NCBI RefSeq assembly: GCF_041075285.1
Contig: NZ_CP163512.1
Location: 310,001-374,000, forward strand
Source of the DNA: Providencia rettgeri
Lineage (GTDB): Bacteria > Pseudomonadota > Gammaproteobacteria > Enterobacterales > Enterobacteriaceae
Reading direction: 5' to 3'
Length of the DNA: 64,000 bases
Positions 16,112 through 24,046 of the stretch are shown piece by piece; position 1 is the first letter of the stretch, and the number at the start of each line of letters is the position of its first letter. The position numbers and the translations under genes are program-made. Under the pieces are notes generated by a model that saw only the letters and a list, made by a program, of their open reading frames with translations, was not told the origin of the DNA and did not search any database.

Positions 16112-16948
16112 TTAATCTGGGTGACCATAAATGGTTATTTTTGTACCTTTTTTCTCTTTCTCAATAACAATATCTGTATCACCACCTTCAAATAGTTGTT
16201 TTATGATTAATTTATCAGACGACTCCCATAAATAATTAACATTAACCCTATCATTAATATAGTTTTTTTGTAAATTTTCATTCAACTTGATGTTATCTTC
16301 TAGGTATTGCTCATCATAATCAGACTTGTATTTTTTGTAGGCCGAAATTATATCCAAATCTTTATAATAACAATTGGTTATTTTTCCAACTCCTTCAAAT
16401 ATCTCTTCTAATGTTTGTTCTGGAGATGTACAATTATTAATTTCAGCTTTATCTTTATTTTCTTTTATCATATTTTTTTCTATTGAATAAATAACTAGTC
16501 GCTCTCCTCCTATTAGAATGAGATTGTCACCAATTAATAAAAACTCATTAAACATATCAGCACAGTTTGTTATTTTATCTTTTGTAGTAATAACACCAAC
16601 CTCTTCACCTATTGTAATTCCATTTTTTTTAAAGATCTCCCTGTAAAATGAAGCAGTATTATTACTTTTCCAGTAATTTATTGGGCTTACTTTTTTATAT
16701 GTATATTTATAACTACATTCATTTTCAACCACAACATTAGTTTTATCTATAATAATATTTTTGTTATATAAAAATTTCTTAAAAAACACCTTAGATACCC
16801 CATTTGAATTTATCTTCAAACTTTCAGGATCTGATTTATAAGTCCATGTCAATTCTTTATATTCTGATTCTTCAATAATTTCTGGTGCAGTGTTTATAGC
16901 ATAGCTATAAAATGATAATGTGAATGTTAAAAATAATAACTTTTTCAT
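16112..16948 (-). CDS. Exported protein, probable immunity paralogue B
   Basis: A 278-residue paralogue of the genes on either side. The signal peptide is K-K-L-L-F-L-T-F-T-L-S-F-Y-S-Y-A. The body keeps aligned landmarks: Y-W-K-S-N near residue 90, a C-x-D-M-F-N-E-F-L-L-I-G-D block, C-T-S-P-E-Q near residue 190, and the C-terminal Y-L-W-E-S-S-D-K-L-I-I, F-E-G-G-D and H-P-D tail. Base composition is very AT-rich, more so than copy A, so the copies probably diverged under selection and are not a recent duplication. Proposed role: periplasmic immunity against the neighbouring effector or its variants. Confidence 0.68.
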   Translation of the reverse strand: MKKLLFLTFTLSFYSYAINTAPEIIEESEYKELTWTYKSDPESLKINSNGVSKVFFKKFLYNKNIIIDKTNVVVENECSYKYTYKKVSPINYWKSNNTASFYREIFKKNGITIGEEVGVITTKDKITNCADMFNEFLLIGDNLILIGGERLVIYSIEKNMIKENKDKAEINNCTSPEQTLEEIFEGVGKITNCYYKDLDIISAYKKYKSDYDEQYLEDNIKLNENLQKNYINDRVNVNYLWESSDKLIIKQLFEGGDTDIVIEKEKKGTKITIYGHPD

Positions 16949-17041
16949 AATTATTTAATTTAATTAATAATTGGCATTTAAAGAGAGTATTTTTAGATAA
17001 ACTCACCCTAATAACCCCCCCTGGAATACTGTATAATAAAT

Positions 17042-17872
17042 TTAGTCAGGACGATCAATTGTTGTAATCACCGTCCCATTAAAATCATTTTTGTTCTCTT
17101 CTAAAATAATTTCTTTATCCCCTCCCGGGAATTTTTGTTCTATTGTTAATTTTTTCACTCCATCCCACTTATAAGAAACAAAAACACTGCGATCCATATG
17201 ACCATCTCCGTATGTTTTATTTAAATCTTTGCCATTGCTTATCTTATCTAATAGATATATTTCTCCATTTTTAATAGCTATATTATAATTGTAGGTATAT
17301 GCTTCAAAAATATTTTTGTCTGGAAAGTAACAATAAGATTTAAATTCGAATTCTTCAATATTATCCTCTGACGTACACCAAAAATCCAAAACCGGCTTTT
17401 CATTAACATGAGAATAAACGTCTATTTTTTCATAGGCTATGTTTATTAATTTATTGTCAATTAGTAATAAATCACCATATTTTTCACCACAAATATCATT
17501 CGGATTATCAGGATAAAAAACACCAATTTCATCCCCTATCTTTATTTTTTTGTCATTAAAAAAATTCATATAAAAACTCAGTGTTTTATTACTCATCCAA
17601 TATGAGATAGGTTTTTTTTTAACCTTAGAGTAAATAAACTCACAATCATTATTTATACTTATGTTTTTTTTATCAATAGTAATGTATTTATCATTTAAAA
17701 AATAATCAAAATAGTTTTTTGATGTTTCATTATTCATACTATCTAAATTAGTATGGAATGAATGTGAATAACGCCAAAAAACATTTTCTTTTATAATTGT
17801 TTCAGATTTGCAAGAGAAAGCAAAAGTACAAAAAACTAAAGTTATAAAAAATTTATTTTTAATAAAAATCAT
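17042..17872 (-). CDS. Exported protein, probable immunity paralogue C
   Basis: This 276-residue protein is the copy closest to the effector. Its start overlaps the effector stop by four bases (17869-17872), so the two are translationally coupled. An N-terminal hydrophobic stretch with L-V-F-C-T-F-A-F-S-C could be a lipobox (F-S-C near residue 21). Shared landmarks with A and B are S-Y-W-M-S-N near residue 95, W-C-T-S-E-D near residue 167, Y-K-W-D-G-V-K-K-L-T-I and P-G-G-D-K, with R-P-D at the end. Coupling to the effector makes this the most likely cognate immunity gene; A and B would be spares against related toxins. Confidence 0.7.
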   Translation of the reverse strand: MIFIKNKFFITLVFCTFAFSCKSETIIKENVFWRYSHSFHTNLDSMNNETSKNYFDYFLNDKYITIDKKNISINNDCEFIYSKVKKKPISYWMSNKTLSFYMNFFNDKKIKIGDEIGVFYPDNPNDICGEKYGDLLLIDNKLINIAYEKIDVYSHVNEKPVLDFWCTSEDNIEEFEFKSYCYFPDKNIFEAYTYNYNIAIKNGEIYLLDKISNGKDLNKTYGDGHMDRSVFVSYKWDGVKKLTIEQKFPGGDKEIILEENKNDFNGTVITTIDRPD

Positions 17873-20298
17873 AAGCTATAGTCGCCTCGTAAAAAAATAT
17901 TTTTTTCAGCTTCCCTGCGCCTTACTAATCCCAGAGTTCCATTATTTGTTATGTCTAAAAATTCTTTCGCTGCCAATTCATAATCCTCCGTATTTATAGA
18001 GCTAAGTAATTTTGGTGCTTTTCCATCTCTTAAAAAATTACTACCACAATTAAACAAAAGACTAACAAGTGCATCATATTCATGCTGGAATAATTTTACA
18101 GCTATATCTCTTTTTATTGCATTTTCGAATCTAACTAAATCAGAATTAAATAATTCATCTGCTTTCTCCTCTGTTATACCATTGGCAAACGTATCATCTA
18201 ACACCATGTTTTCACATTTATTTCTACTAATTAAATGGCCATAACCGATAGTACAAAATCCCTCAGAATCATTATATGCATTCAATTGCATTGACTCCCA
18301 TTTTTTTATAAATTCTTTACCATTTTCAGATAAAGATAAACTATTTAAATCTAATCTATCATTTTCTTTATCTAGAAACGAAGAATCATACCCCTCAATA
18401 AGTATATCAATAGGGTCAACATTGTCTTTACGTCGCTGATAAGGCAATCTTTGCATCTCTGTCAACGGTGTTTTGATATTTTCACCATCAGTAAAATACT
18501 CAAAATGCAACATATAGATAGTTTTGCCTTTGACCACTTCAAGGTGTTTTCCATTTTTGATTAAATATCCGGTATAACCCAGTATATCCCCTTGATTAAC
18601 GTTATCACCGACTTTAACTTCTATTGATTCTGGATTAACTTCACCATAACGAATGATAAAACAGCGACCATCTTTTGTATGATGCTGTACAGATATTTGG
18701 TGTGTTTCGCAATAAAAACTCCTGACTTCAAAGACTTTACCATCGCAAATTGCTTGGACAGGAGCATTAGGAGCAGTATATAAATCAATCGCCGCATGTT
18801 TTCTATTGTTTGGTCTATTGGTGCCAAATACCGTCTGATTTCCCTTATTTCGATTTCGCCAGTAATAATATTTATAAACGCCATCAATGTCATTTAATGG
18901 CTTAGTTTGCAAAGGAAAAATAATATTATGCGTTTTTTCAGTATTTATCGCATCCAAAAACACCAGTGGGTGCATATGCCATAGTGAGGGCGCTAATTTA
19001 TCTTTTGTGACCTCTTGCATCCATGTCATACTTTCAATAAATTCTTCACTGTATGCTTTCCATTGTGGAGCATCTTTCGCTAAAAATTGTAAAAAGGGCT
19101 GCCAAATAGCATCTTTTGCCGTGTAATACCAATCACTATGATGTTTTACAATAGTTTTATTAATGACACCAGCAAACATGGGATGATGAAACATATAACG
19201 ATATTCATTCGAGTTATAGCTGGTAGTGTTCGGTGAGGTCATTTGTGTGAGTAATTGCTTATAGTTAAAGGCGATAATCGCTTTATTAGGCCTTGAGGAA
19301 AGTTCAGCTGTTTCAATAATTTCTTTAAAAATGGATGAGATAAATGGGGCATCTGTTTTCCCCAAACCCGGTAAATAATCAAAGGTGTTAGTTTCACTGA
19401 TGACTGTTTTAAATCCTAGCTGAGAAAGATCATACTGAGAGAGTAATTTTGAATATTGTTTGAGATTATTATCTTCTTCTTGTCGCTTTTGTCTCTCTTG
19501 GTATCCCAATGCCCCAAAATTATTCACACTGTTTGATTCTGCACTGAGTGCCCCGAAATTCGGACGTTTCGGTAAATACGCGAGGTATTCAGGCAGGTAA
19601 TAGTATTCGTTTTTATCTTTATCTTGCTTGATGTCTAGATTACTCAACGTATAAAGCGATTCATGAGTTGTTACACGTTCAGACCGAACAAAGACATCAG
19701 GCTCACTAACACTATTCGTCCAGAGCATTAAACCCGGAGAGCATTTTAGATAACGGGGCATATCACGATCGATAGCTTCTTGATTTTGTAAAAATAACGG
19801 TAAATTATCATCATCACTAAAGCATTCGATATGAACTTGATAACGAGACTCAAAACCGCGCTCTTTAGGGGCTTGATAAAATCCCATATGACCAATGCTA
19901 TCCCCTGCACGAATGGGAATAGGCGAGGAAGGGCACATCACTTTATCAAATTGAGCGTGTTCCTTTGCTGGTGTGGAAAGCACCGATTTCCACCAAGACG
20001 GTGTGATATCGTCTTTTTTCAATTGAATATTATTTTTATCGACTAAAAGCCAATATTTTTTAGCCGTATCATCATTGGATTTCAGCGTAACAAGTCCATA
20101 TTCTCGTTTTTCTCTGTTCACTTCTACGGTCATGCGGGTTTGATTATCCCACTCCACTATCGTGCCACTGGGGAGTGAGGCTTCACGAGCTGGGTTAGGC
20201 GTTCCTTTCCAGTCTGAAGAATAGGCATTTAATGTATTTTTAAGATCCCAGAGCTGTGAGCCCGATTTTTGATAGGCTTGGTGAGGGGCTAAATGCAT
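17869..20298 (-). CDS. Peptidoglycan-degrading effector, C-terminal part: M23 endopeptidase plus lysozyme domains
   Basis: This 809-residue frame continues the protein begun at 20777. Residues 1-160 complete a first M23-like domain (L-Y-M-H-L-A-P at the start, H-I-E near 156). A second M23 domain has H501-A-A-I-D505 and L-H598-F-E, the zinc ligands of DD-endopeptidases. Residues 658-809 form a GH24/T4-type lysozyme domain with W-E668, D677 and T-I-G-Y-G-H688. It could cut both the peptides and the glycan strands of peptidoglycan. There is no signal peptide, so contact-dependent delivery (type VI secretion) is likely. Three exported paralogues lie immediately downstream. The frame is joined to the upstream gene by a single-base shift at TTTT near 20303. 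Confidence 0.75.
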   Translation of the reverse strand: MHLAPHQAYQKSGSQLWDLKNTLNAYSSDWKGTPNPAREASLPSGTIVEWDNQTRMTVEVNREKREYGLVTLKSNDDTAKKYWLLVDKNNIQLKKDDITPSWWKSVLSTPAKEHAQFDKVMCPSSPIPIRAGDSIGHMGFYQAPKERGFESRYQVHIECFSDDDNLPLFLQNQEAIDRDMPRYLKCSPGLMLWTNSVSEPDVFVRSERVTTHESLYTLSNLDIKQDKDKNEYYYLPEYLAYLPKRPNFGALSAESNSVNNFGALGYQERQKRQEEDNNLKQYSKLLSQYDLSQLGFKTVISETNTFDYLPGLGKTDAPFISSIFKEIIETAELSSRPNKAIIAFNYKQLLTQMTSPNTTSYNSNEYRYMFHHPMFAGVINKTIVKHHSDWYYTAKDAIWQPFLQFLAKDAPQWKAYSEEFIESMTWMQEVTKDKLAPSLWHMHPLVFLDAINTEKTHNIIFPLQTKPLNDIDGVYKYYYWRNRNKGNQTVFGTNRPNNRKHAAIDLYTAPNAPVQAICDGKVFEVRSFYCETHQISVQHHTKDGRCFIIRYGEVNPESIEVKVGDNVNQGDILGYTGYLIKNGKHLEVVKGKTIYMLHFEYFTDGENIKTPLTEMQRLPYQRRKDNVDPIDILIEGYDSSFLDKENDRLDLNSLSLSENGKEFIKKWESMQLNAYNDSEGFCTIGYGHLISRNKCENMVLDDTFANGITEEKADELFNSDLVRFENAIKRDIAVKLFQHEYDALVSLLFNCGSNFLRDGKAPKLLSSINTEDYELAAKEFLDITNNGTLGLVRRREAEKNIFLRGDYSL

Positions 20299-20777
20299 AT
20301 ATAAGGTATAAAACGCAATCCACTGCTTTGCGCTTCGCCTAATTGCACTTGATGACGAACTAAAACAAAGGAGCCAGACAGTTGCAATGTCATGCTATTC
20401 CATTGTATTGGGATATAATCTTGATTTATGCGGTAGGCAACAATCTCTCCGTCAGCCATACACTGGATAGGCTGCTCACCAGTGTATTTAATCGGAAATG
20501 CAGATTGCTCTTCAAATTTATTCGAACTGAGCGCACACCAAGGCGTTGTTGTATTCGTAATGTGAATGCCGCTATGCCACATGTAATTACGGCCCAGTAG
20601 GTAGCTACCTGTCGCTTCACCTTTTAAATGCCCTAAAATCTCATCGAGTTTAGTAAAGAGTTGCCCTTGTTTGTTTTTAGGAACAGGAAATACACGAGTC
20701 AACCGTTTGATTGCTTTCTTTTGTTCAGAAGCATTCTCTGTTGTTTCTTCAGCCGATGTCGTGTTTTTTCCTACCAT
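20289..20777 (-). CDS. Effector N-terminal part, separated by a frameshift
   Basis: This 162-residue frame starts at ATG 20777 and contains the first half of a degenerate M23-like domain: W-H-S-G-I-H-I-T-N near residue 67 and M-A-D-G-E-I-V-A-Y-R near residue 117, then F-V-L-V-R-H. The last residues before the stop (L-R-F-I-P-Y-I-C-I) disagree with the fold. One added T in the TTTT run would instead read L-R-F-Y-T-L-Y-M-H-L-A-P and join the 809-residue frame, giving one protein of about 969 residues. The gene is therefore either a recent pseudogene, a sequencing error in a short homopolymer, or a frameshift-controlled gene. No signal peptide. Confidence 0.7.
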   Translation of the reverse strand: MVGKNTTSAEETTENASEQKKAIKRLTRVFPVPKNKQGQLFTKLDEILGHLKGEATGSYLLGRNYMWHSGIHITNTTTPWCALSSNKFEEQSAFPIKYTGEQPIQCMADGEIVAYRINQDYIPIQWNSMTLQLSGSFVLVRHQVQLGEAQSSGLRFIPYICI

Positions 20778-20863
20778 TTTTGCATCTTTCCTTGTTCGAA
20801 TAAAAATGAATGCTGTGGGACGGTCAGTATAATTTCAGATAGCATCTCACGCTTAAGTTAAAT

Positions 20864-21131
20864 TTACAATTTATAACACTGGCTTTCCCAATAAATTAAG
20901 TACCGCAAATAATCTCCTCCGTGCTCTTGCAGCCCATGCACCAACGGTTTCATGTTTTTATGGGGTAAGTCAGGCTGCTCACCAATCCCTCTTGGCTGAT
21001 GAATATTTTCCTCACTTAAACTTTCCCATCTGGGCTCATTCGCTACCCATAAGTTTTGCCACTCTTCTTGTAGAATAGGGGGTAGCTTCCAGCATGGCTG
21101 ATAGCTAATGCGCCGATGTTGCTTAATTAAC
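20864..21131 (-). pseudogene. 3' remnant of a gene upstream of the effector
   Basis: An open frame of about 88 codons without a start ends at a TAA (20864-20866). It is tryptophan-rich (C-W-K-L-P-P, E-W-Q-N-L-W, P-R-W-E-S-L, Y-W-E-S-Q). It is cut at about 21,130, exactly where the integrase fragment begins. Being in the same direction and 87 bases upstream of the effector, it is probably the tail of a delivery or co-effector gene lost in the rearrangement. Family not identified. Confidence 0.5.
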
Positions 21132-21270
21132 TAATAACAAAGGACTCGTTATTTAGACGATAACGAACTCAAGACATTTTTAGTGTGGTTGCCGAGTTCT
21201 ACTTACCCCAATGTCGTGAAAAATGTTTTCCGTCTGATGCTTTGGGTAGGCTACCGCGCTGGTGATGTCG
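21130..21270 (+). pseudogene. Fragment of a second P4-type integrase
   Basis: About 140 bases match 14382-14525 of the integrase gene at roughly 80 percent by eye. Shared words include GTGAAAAATGTTTTCCGTCTGA, read here in two parts: GTGAAAAATG and TTTTCCGTCTGA. It encodes a relic of R-Y-L-D-D-N, V-V-K-N-V-F-R-L and the G-C-R-T-G region (here G-Y-R-A-G), with an early one-base loss. It is in the same direction as the larger copy, so the effector cassette at 15.1-21.1 kb is bracketed by direct integrase repeats. Confidence 0.75.
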
Positions 21271-21304
21271 GGATCATTGCACAATCACGTTAATCAAAAA
21301 GTTA

Positions 21305-21545
21305 AGCCAGAGCTATTGTGTTAGCACGTTATATGGTGTGTTTAATGTTCATCGAAGCAGCTATAAATATTGGTGTTGTCGCTTAAATAACGTGACAGCA
21401 GAGCAATTACAACTGTGCGCTAATGTGCGTGAAGATCATGAAGAAAGTTGGGGCTTAGCAGGGGCTAGGCGATTGTGGATATGGCCACTGTAAAAGGAAC
21501 GAGATTGCCCTGCTACCTAGCCTCTAACATAATGAAATTATTAGG
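21305..21545 (+). pseudogene. IS3-family transposase (OrfB) remnant
   Basis: A frame with Y-G-V-F-N-V-H-R-S-S-Y-K-Y-W then E-S-W-G-L-A-G-A-R-R matches the N-terminal part of IS3-family OrfB (helix-turn-helix and the G-S-x-G-x-R-R motif). It then shifts frame to continue as D-M-A-T-V-K-G-T-R-L and Y-L-A-S-N-I-M-K-L-L-G-L. The DDE catalytic domain and both ends of the element are missing. It lies directly after the integrase fragment. Confidence 0.65.
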
Positions 21546-21740
21546 TTTATTTACCATAAATGAAATTGCATTTTCAAATAATCAAGCAAAGTAATACCAT
21601 GATAAATGCAATACGCATAGCAGTACTCTTTATAATGGCAATTTATCTTTGATTAAAAAGCGGTTTGGACTTGTCCCAAAAACGGAAATTACAACTTAAG
21701 TGGGGTGGTGCAGCATGAGAAAACCTAAGAGGTGAATAAT

Positions 21741-22088
21741 ATGGGAATAATCGAATTTCCTGATGAAGTTGATTTTTTAAGTTTTTTCGAAAGTGAGCCT
21801 ATTCATCGAGATATTGAAGATGCGCTGACATTTGGGTATGAATTCAAACAGGGCAATATTTGTCTATTATTCTATTTTACGGCTTATGAAGGTTGCGTTA
21901 CGCTGATATTGAAGCAAGAAGATACGGAGTTACTTGTATTACATTTGAATAACATAATAAAAATTATAATTACTGAGGATGAAGGTGCGCTAATCCTTCG
22001 CTCCAAAGCGGGTTGTGATGAAAATAATAATTATTATGTACAAATTAGACCAACAATCTTAATTAATAACAAAGGATATGCGGGATGA
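21741..22088 (+). CDS. Small acidic protein, orphan-immunity-like
   Basis: This 115-residue acidic protein has no signal peptide or membrane segment. It alternates short strands and acidic loops (F-P-D-E-V-D-F, I-I-I-T-E-D-E-G, C-D-E-N-N-N-Y-Y-V-Q-I). ATG 21741 is chosen because AAGAGG is 8 bases upstream; GTG 21732 is inside that site. Size, acidity and position next to transposase debris resemble orphan immunity genes left from contact-dependent toxin loci, but no family match is claimed. It converges with the cytochrome gene across a strong hairpin. Confidence 0.55.
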   Translation: MGIIEFPDEVDFLSFFESEPIHRDIEDALTFGYEFKQGNICLLFYFTAYEGCVTLILKQEDTELLVLHLNNIIKIIITEDEGALILRSKAGCDENNNYYVQIRPTILINNKGYAG

Positions 22089-22115
22089 TGTATCTGTATT
22101 ATTGATTTGTGAGAT

Positions 22116-22145
22116 AGCGCTTCTTTATTATTAAGAAGCGCTTTT
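22116..22145. terminator. Bidirectional terminator between island and Mo-hydroxylase operon
   Basis: AGCGCTTCTT at 22116-22125 pairs with AAGAAGCGCT at 22133-22142 around a 7-base loop, and TTTT follows on the plus strand. It serves the small gene ending at 22088 and probably the minus-strand operon ending at 22152. Confidence 0.75.
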
Positions 22146-22151
22146 GGGTTA

Positions 22152-23468
22152 TTACATTGCTTTTTTTAGTTTTTCAACTTGCTGTGCGGTAACGGGTTTG
22201 CCTTGACCACCCCATTCGGCGCGTGCCCACGAAACTAAATCGGCGATTTCTTGAGGGGTTAAATCGTCGGCGAAACTCGGCATTGCGTACATGCGCTGTC
22301 CGTTAGGGAATGTAGTGGTAGGAATACCGGTTAACACTACACTAATAAAGGTTTCAGGGCTGTCCATGGCTAAAATCGCATTGCCTTTTAGGGCTGGAAT
22401 GCCATTTGGAACGCCTTCACCCGTAATACCGTGGCAACCTGCACAGGTGGACATATACATTAAACGACCCGTTTCCATTGTTGCACCAATATCCGTGGTG
22501 GGTTGAGCATTAGCTTCGGGCAACGCAGTGGGTGGAGTTTTGGCACCAAGAACATTTCCTTGCTTGTCTGTCATCAAATATATTGCCATGTCATCCACGT
22601 CACTTTTTTTCATTTGGCTGGTGGAAAAATGGGTTACGGTACTCATATCAGCAAACGCAGAGCCTTGGGGGGCGTTACCCGTCAGTAAAAATTGGCTTAA
22701 AGATGCAGTATCGTAACCATGTTTAGACAATGCCTCGGCTGTAATATCTGGGATCGCAAGACCAGCTTCTTCTCCTCCTTGTAATGAGCGGGAAAACTCC
22801 ACGCCCATCATAAAGTTACGTGGTGAATGGCAAGCGCCGCAGTGGGCGAGTCCTTCCACAATATATGCGCCTCGGTTCCACTGTTCAGAGCGCTGCGGGT
22901 CATGTGGGGCACTTTGTTTCGGAAAATTGAGTAGCGTCCAAAAATTCATAAAAGGGCGGACAGGTAAAACAAATACCCCGGTATTTTCTTTGTTGGAAAC
23001 GGCCATTGGCGGCAGGCTCATTACATAGGCATACAGAGCATCTATATCTTCTGACGTGGTCATCTGTGTGAAAACAAATGGCATTGCAGGGTAGAGATTG
23101 CCTCTCTCTTTGCCTATGCCATCTTTCAGTGCACGGTGGAAATCGGCACGGGTATAGTTGCCGATACCAAATTGTTTATCTGGGGTAATATTGGTGGAAT
23201 AAATCGTACCAAAAGGTGTGCCGATAGCACGGCCCCCCGCAGCCAGAGGTCCTTCAGGTAAGGAATGACAACCAAAGCAATCTCCTGCAATAGCCAGTTC
23301 TTGCCCACGGGGTAATAATCGTGCCACCTCTTCAGAGGTAAGTGGTTTATCTAAGTCAGGGCCAATACTGGTAGTACGAAATGCACCAAACAGGATAGCA
23401 AGCATCAGCGCAATAAATAGTGCGATGATGATATAGAGCGTTTTACGTATGGAGCGAGATTTAGCCAT
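22152..23468 (-). CDS. Three-haem cytochrome c subunit of molybdenum hydroxylase 1
   Basis: The 438-residue protein is anchored by an N-terminal helix (residues about 9-28) and carries three CXXCH haem c sites, C-F-G-C-H, C-G-A-C-H and C-A-G-C-H, spread over three cytochrome domains. It resembles the cytochrome subunit of membrane-bound alcohol/gluconate dehydrogenases and of NicAB/IorAB-type molybdenum hydroxylases. It should take electrons from the Fe-S subunit and pass them to the quinone pool. ATG 23468 has GGGAG 7 bases upstream, better than ATG 23474. It is last in the operon after the molybdopterin and [2Fe-2S] genes. Confidence 0.85.
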   Translation of the reverse strand: MAKSRSIRKTLYIIIALFIALMLAILFGAFRTTSIGPDLDKPLTSEEVARLLPRGQELAIAGDCFGCHSLPEGPLAAGGRAIGTPFGTIYSTNITPDKQFGIGNYTRADFHRALKDGIGKERGNLYPAMPFVFTQMTTSEDIDALYAYVMSLPPMAVSNKENTGVFVLPVRPFMNFWTLLNFPKQSAPHDPQRSEQWNRGAYIVEGLAHCGACHSPRNFMMGVEFSRSLQGGEEAGLAIPDITAEALSKHGYDTASLSQFLLTGNAPQGSAFADMSTVTHFSTSQMKKSDVDDMAIYLMTDKQGNVLGAKTPPTALPEANAQPTTDIGATMETGRLMYMSTCAGCHGITGEGVPNGIPALKGNAILAMDSPETFISVVLTGIPTTTFPNGQRMYAMPSFADDLTPQEIADLVSWARAEWGGQGKPVTAQQVEKLKKAM

Positions 23469-23479
23469 CGTCATTCTCC

Positions 23480-24046
23480 CTAATCAATCACACAGCCAGG
23501 AGTGTCTAAGGCGACTTTTCTCACAGCTTCGTAGTAACGCACATAGCCTGTGCAGCGGCAAATATGTTCATTTAGTGCATCCTCAATAGCTTGTTCAAGA
23601 AAGGCCCGTTTGACAGGGTTTTTCTTGAGTTTATTGATGAATACGGTTGCTCCTGTAACAAAGCCCGGCGCACAGTAGCCACATTGAAATGAAAAATTTT
23701 CAATAAACGCTTGTTGAATAGGTGTTAATTCGACAATTTTGCCTTGTTCATCAACCTTTGCCTGCCCCTCGATAGTGACGATATTTTTGTGATTAAAATA
23801 ATGTGCGCCGAAAATACAGGTGCGACTTTCAACAGTGGTGCCATCGGGTTGAATTTCCATAATGGTACAGGCGTGGCAGATCCCTTGACCGCAACCAAAG
23901 TGAGTGCCTGTCAGGTCGAGATATTCATGAAGAAACTCAATCATTGGCATCCCAACAGGGACATCAATAGGGCCAACTTTTTGACCGTTGATGGTCAGGG
24001 TTAATGGCTTGCGCTCAATAATCGGAACGGCATTTTTGATATTCAT
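23480..24046 (-). CDS. [2Fe-2S] subunit of molybdenum hydroxylase 1
   Basis: This 188-residue small subunit of the xanthine oxidase family has two [2Fe-2S] clusters. The plant-ferredoxin site is G-C-G-Q-G-I-C-H-A-C plus a later cysteine. The helical-bundle site is C-G-Y-C-A-P-G-F and C-R-C-T-G-Y. It has no export signal and probably travels with the Tat-exported large subunit. Its start overlaps the large-subunit stop by four bases (24043-24046), so translation is coupled. The insertion around residues 70-100 (T-V-E-S-R-T-C-I-F-G-A-H) is shared with the second copy at 28616. Confidence 0.9.
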   Translation of the reverse strand: MNIKNAVPIIERKPLTLTINGQKVGPIDVPVGMPMIEFLHEYLDLTGTHFGCGQGICHACTIMEIQPDGTTVESRTCIFGAHYFNHKNIVTIEGQAKVDEQGKIVELTPIQQAFIENFSFQCGYCAPGFVTGATVFINKLKKNPVKRAFLEQAIEDALNEHICRCTGYVRYYEAVRKVALDTPGCVID

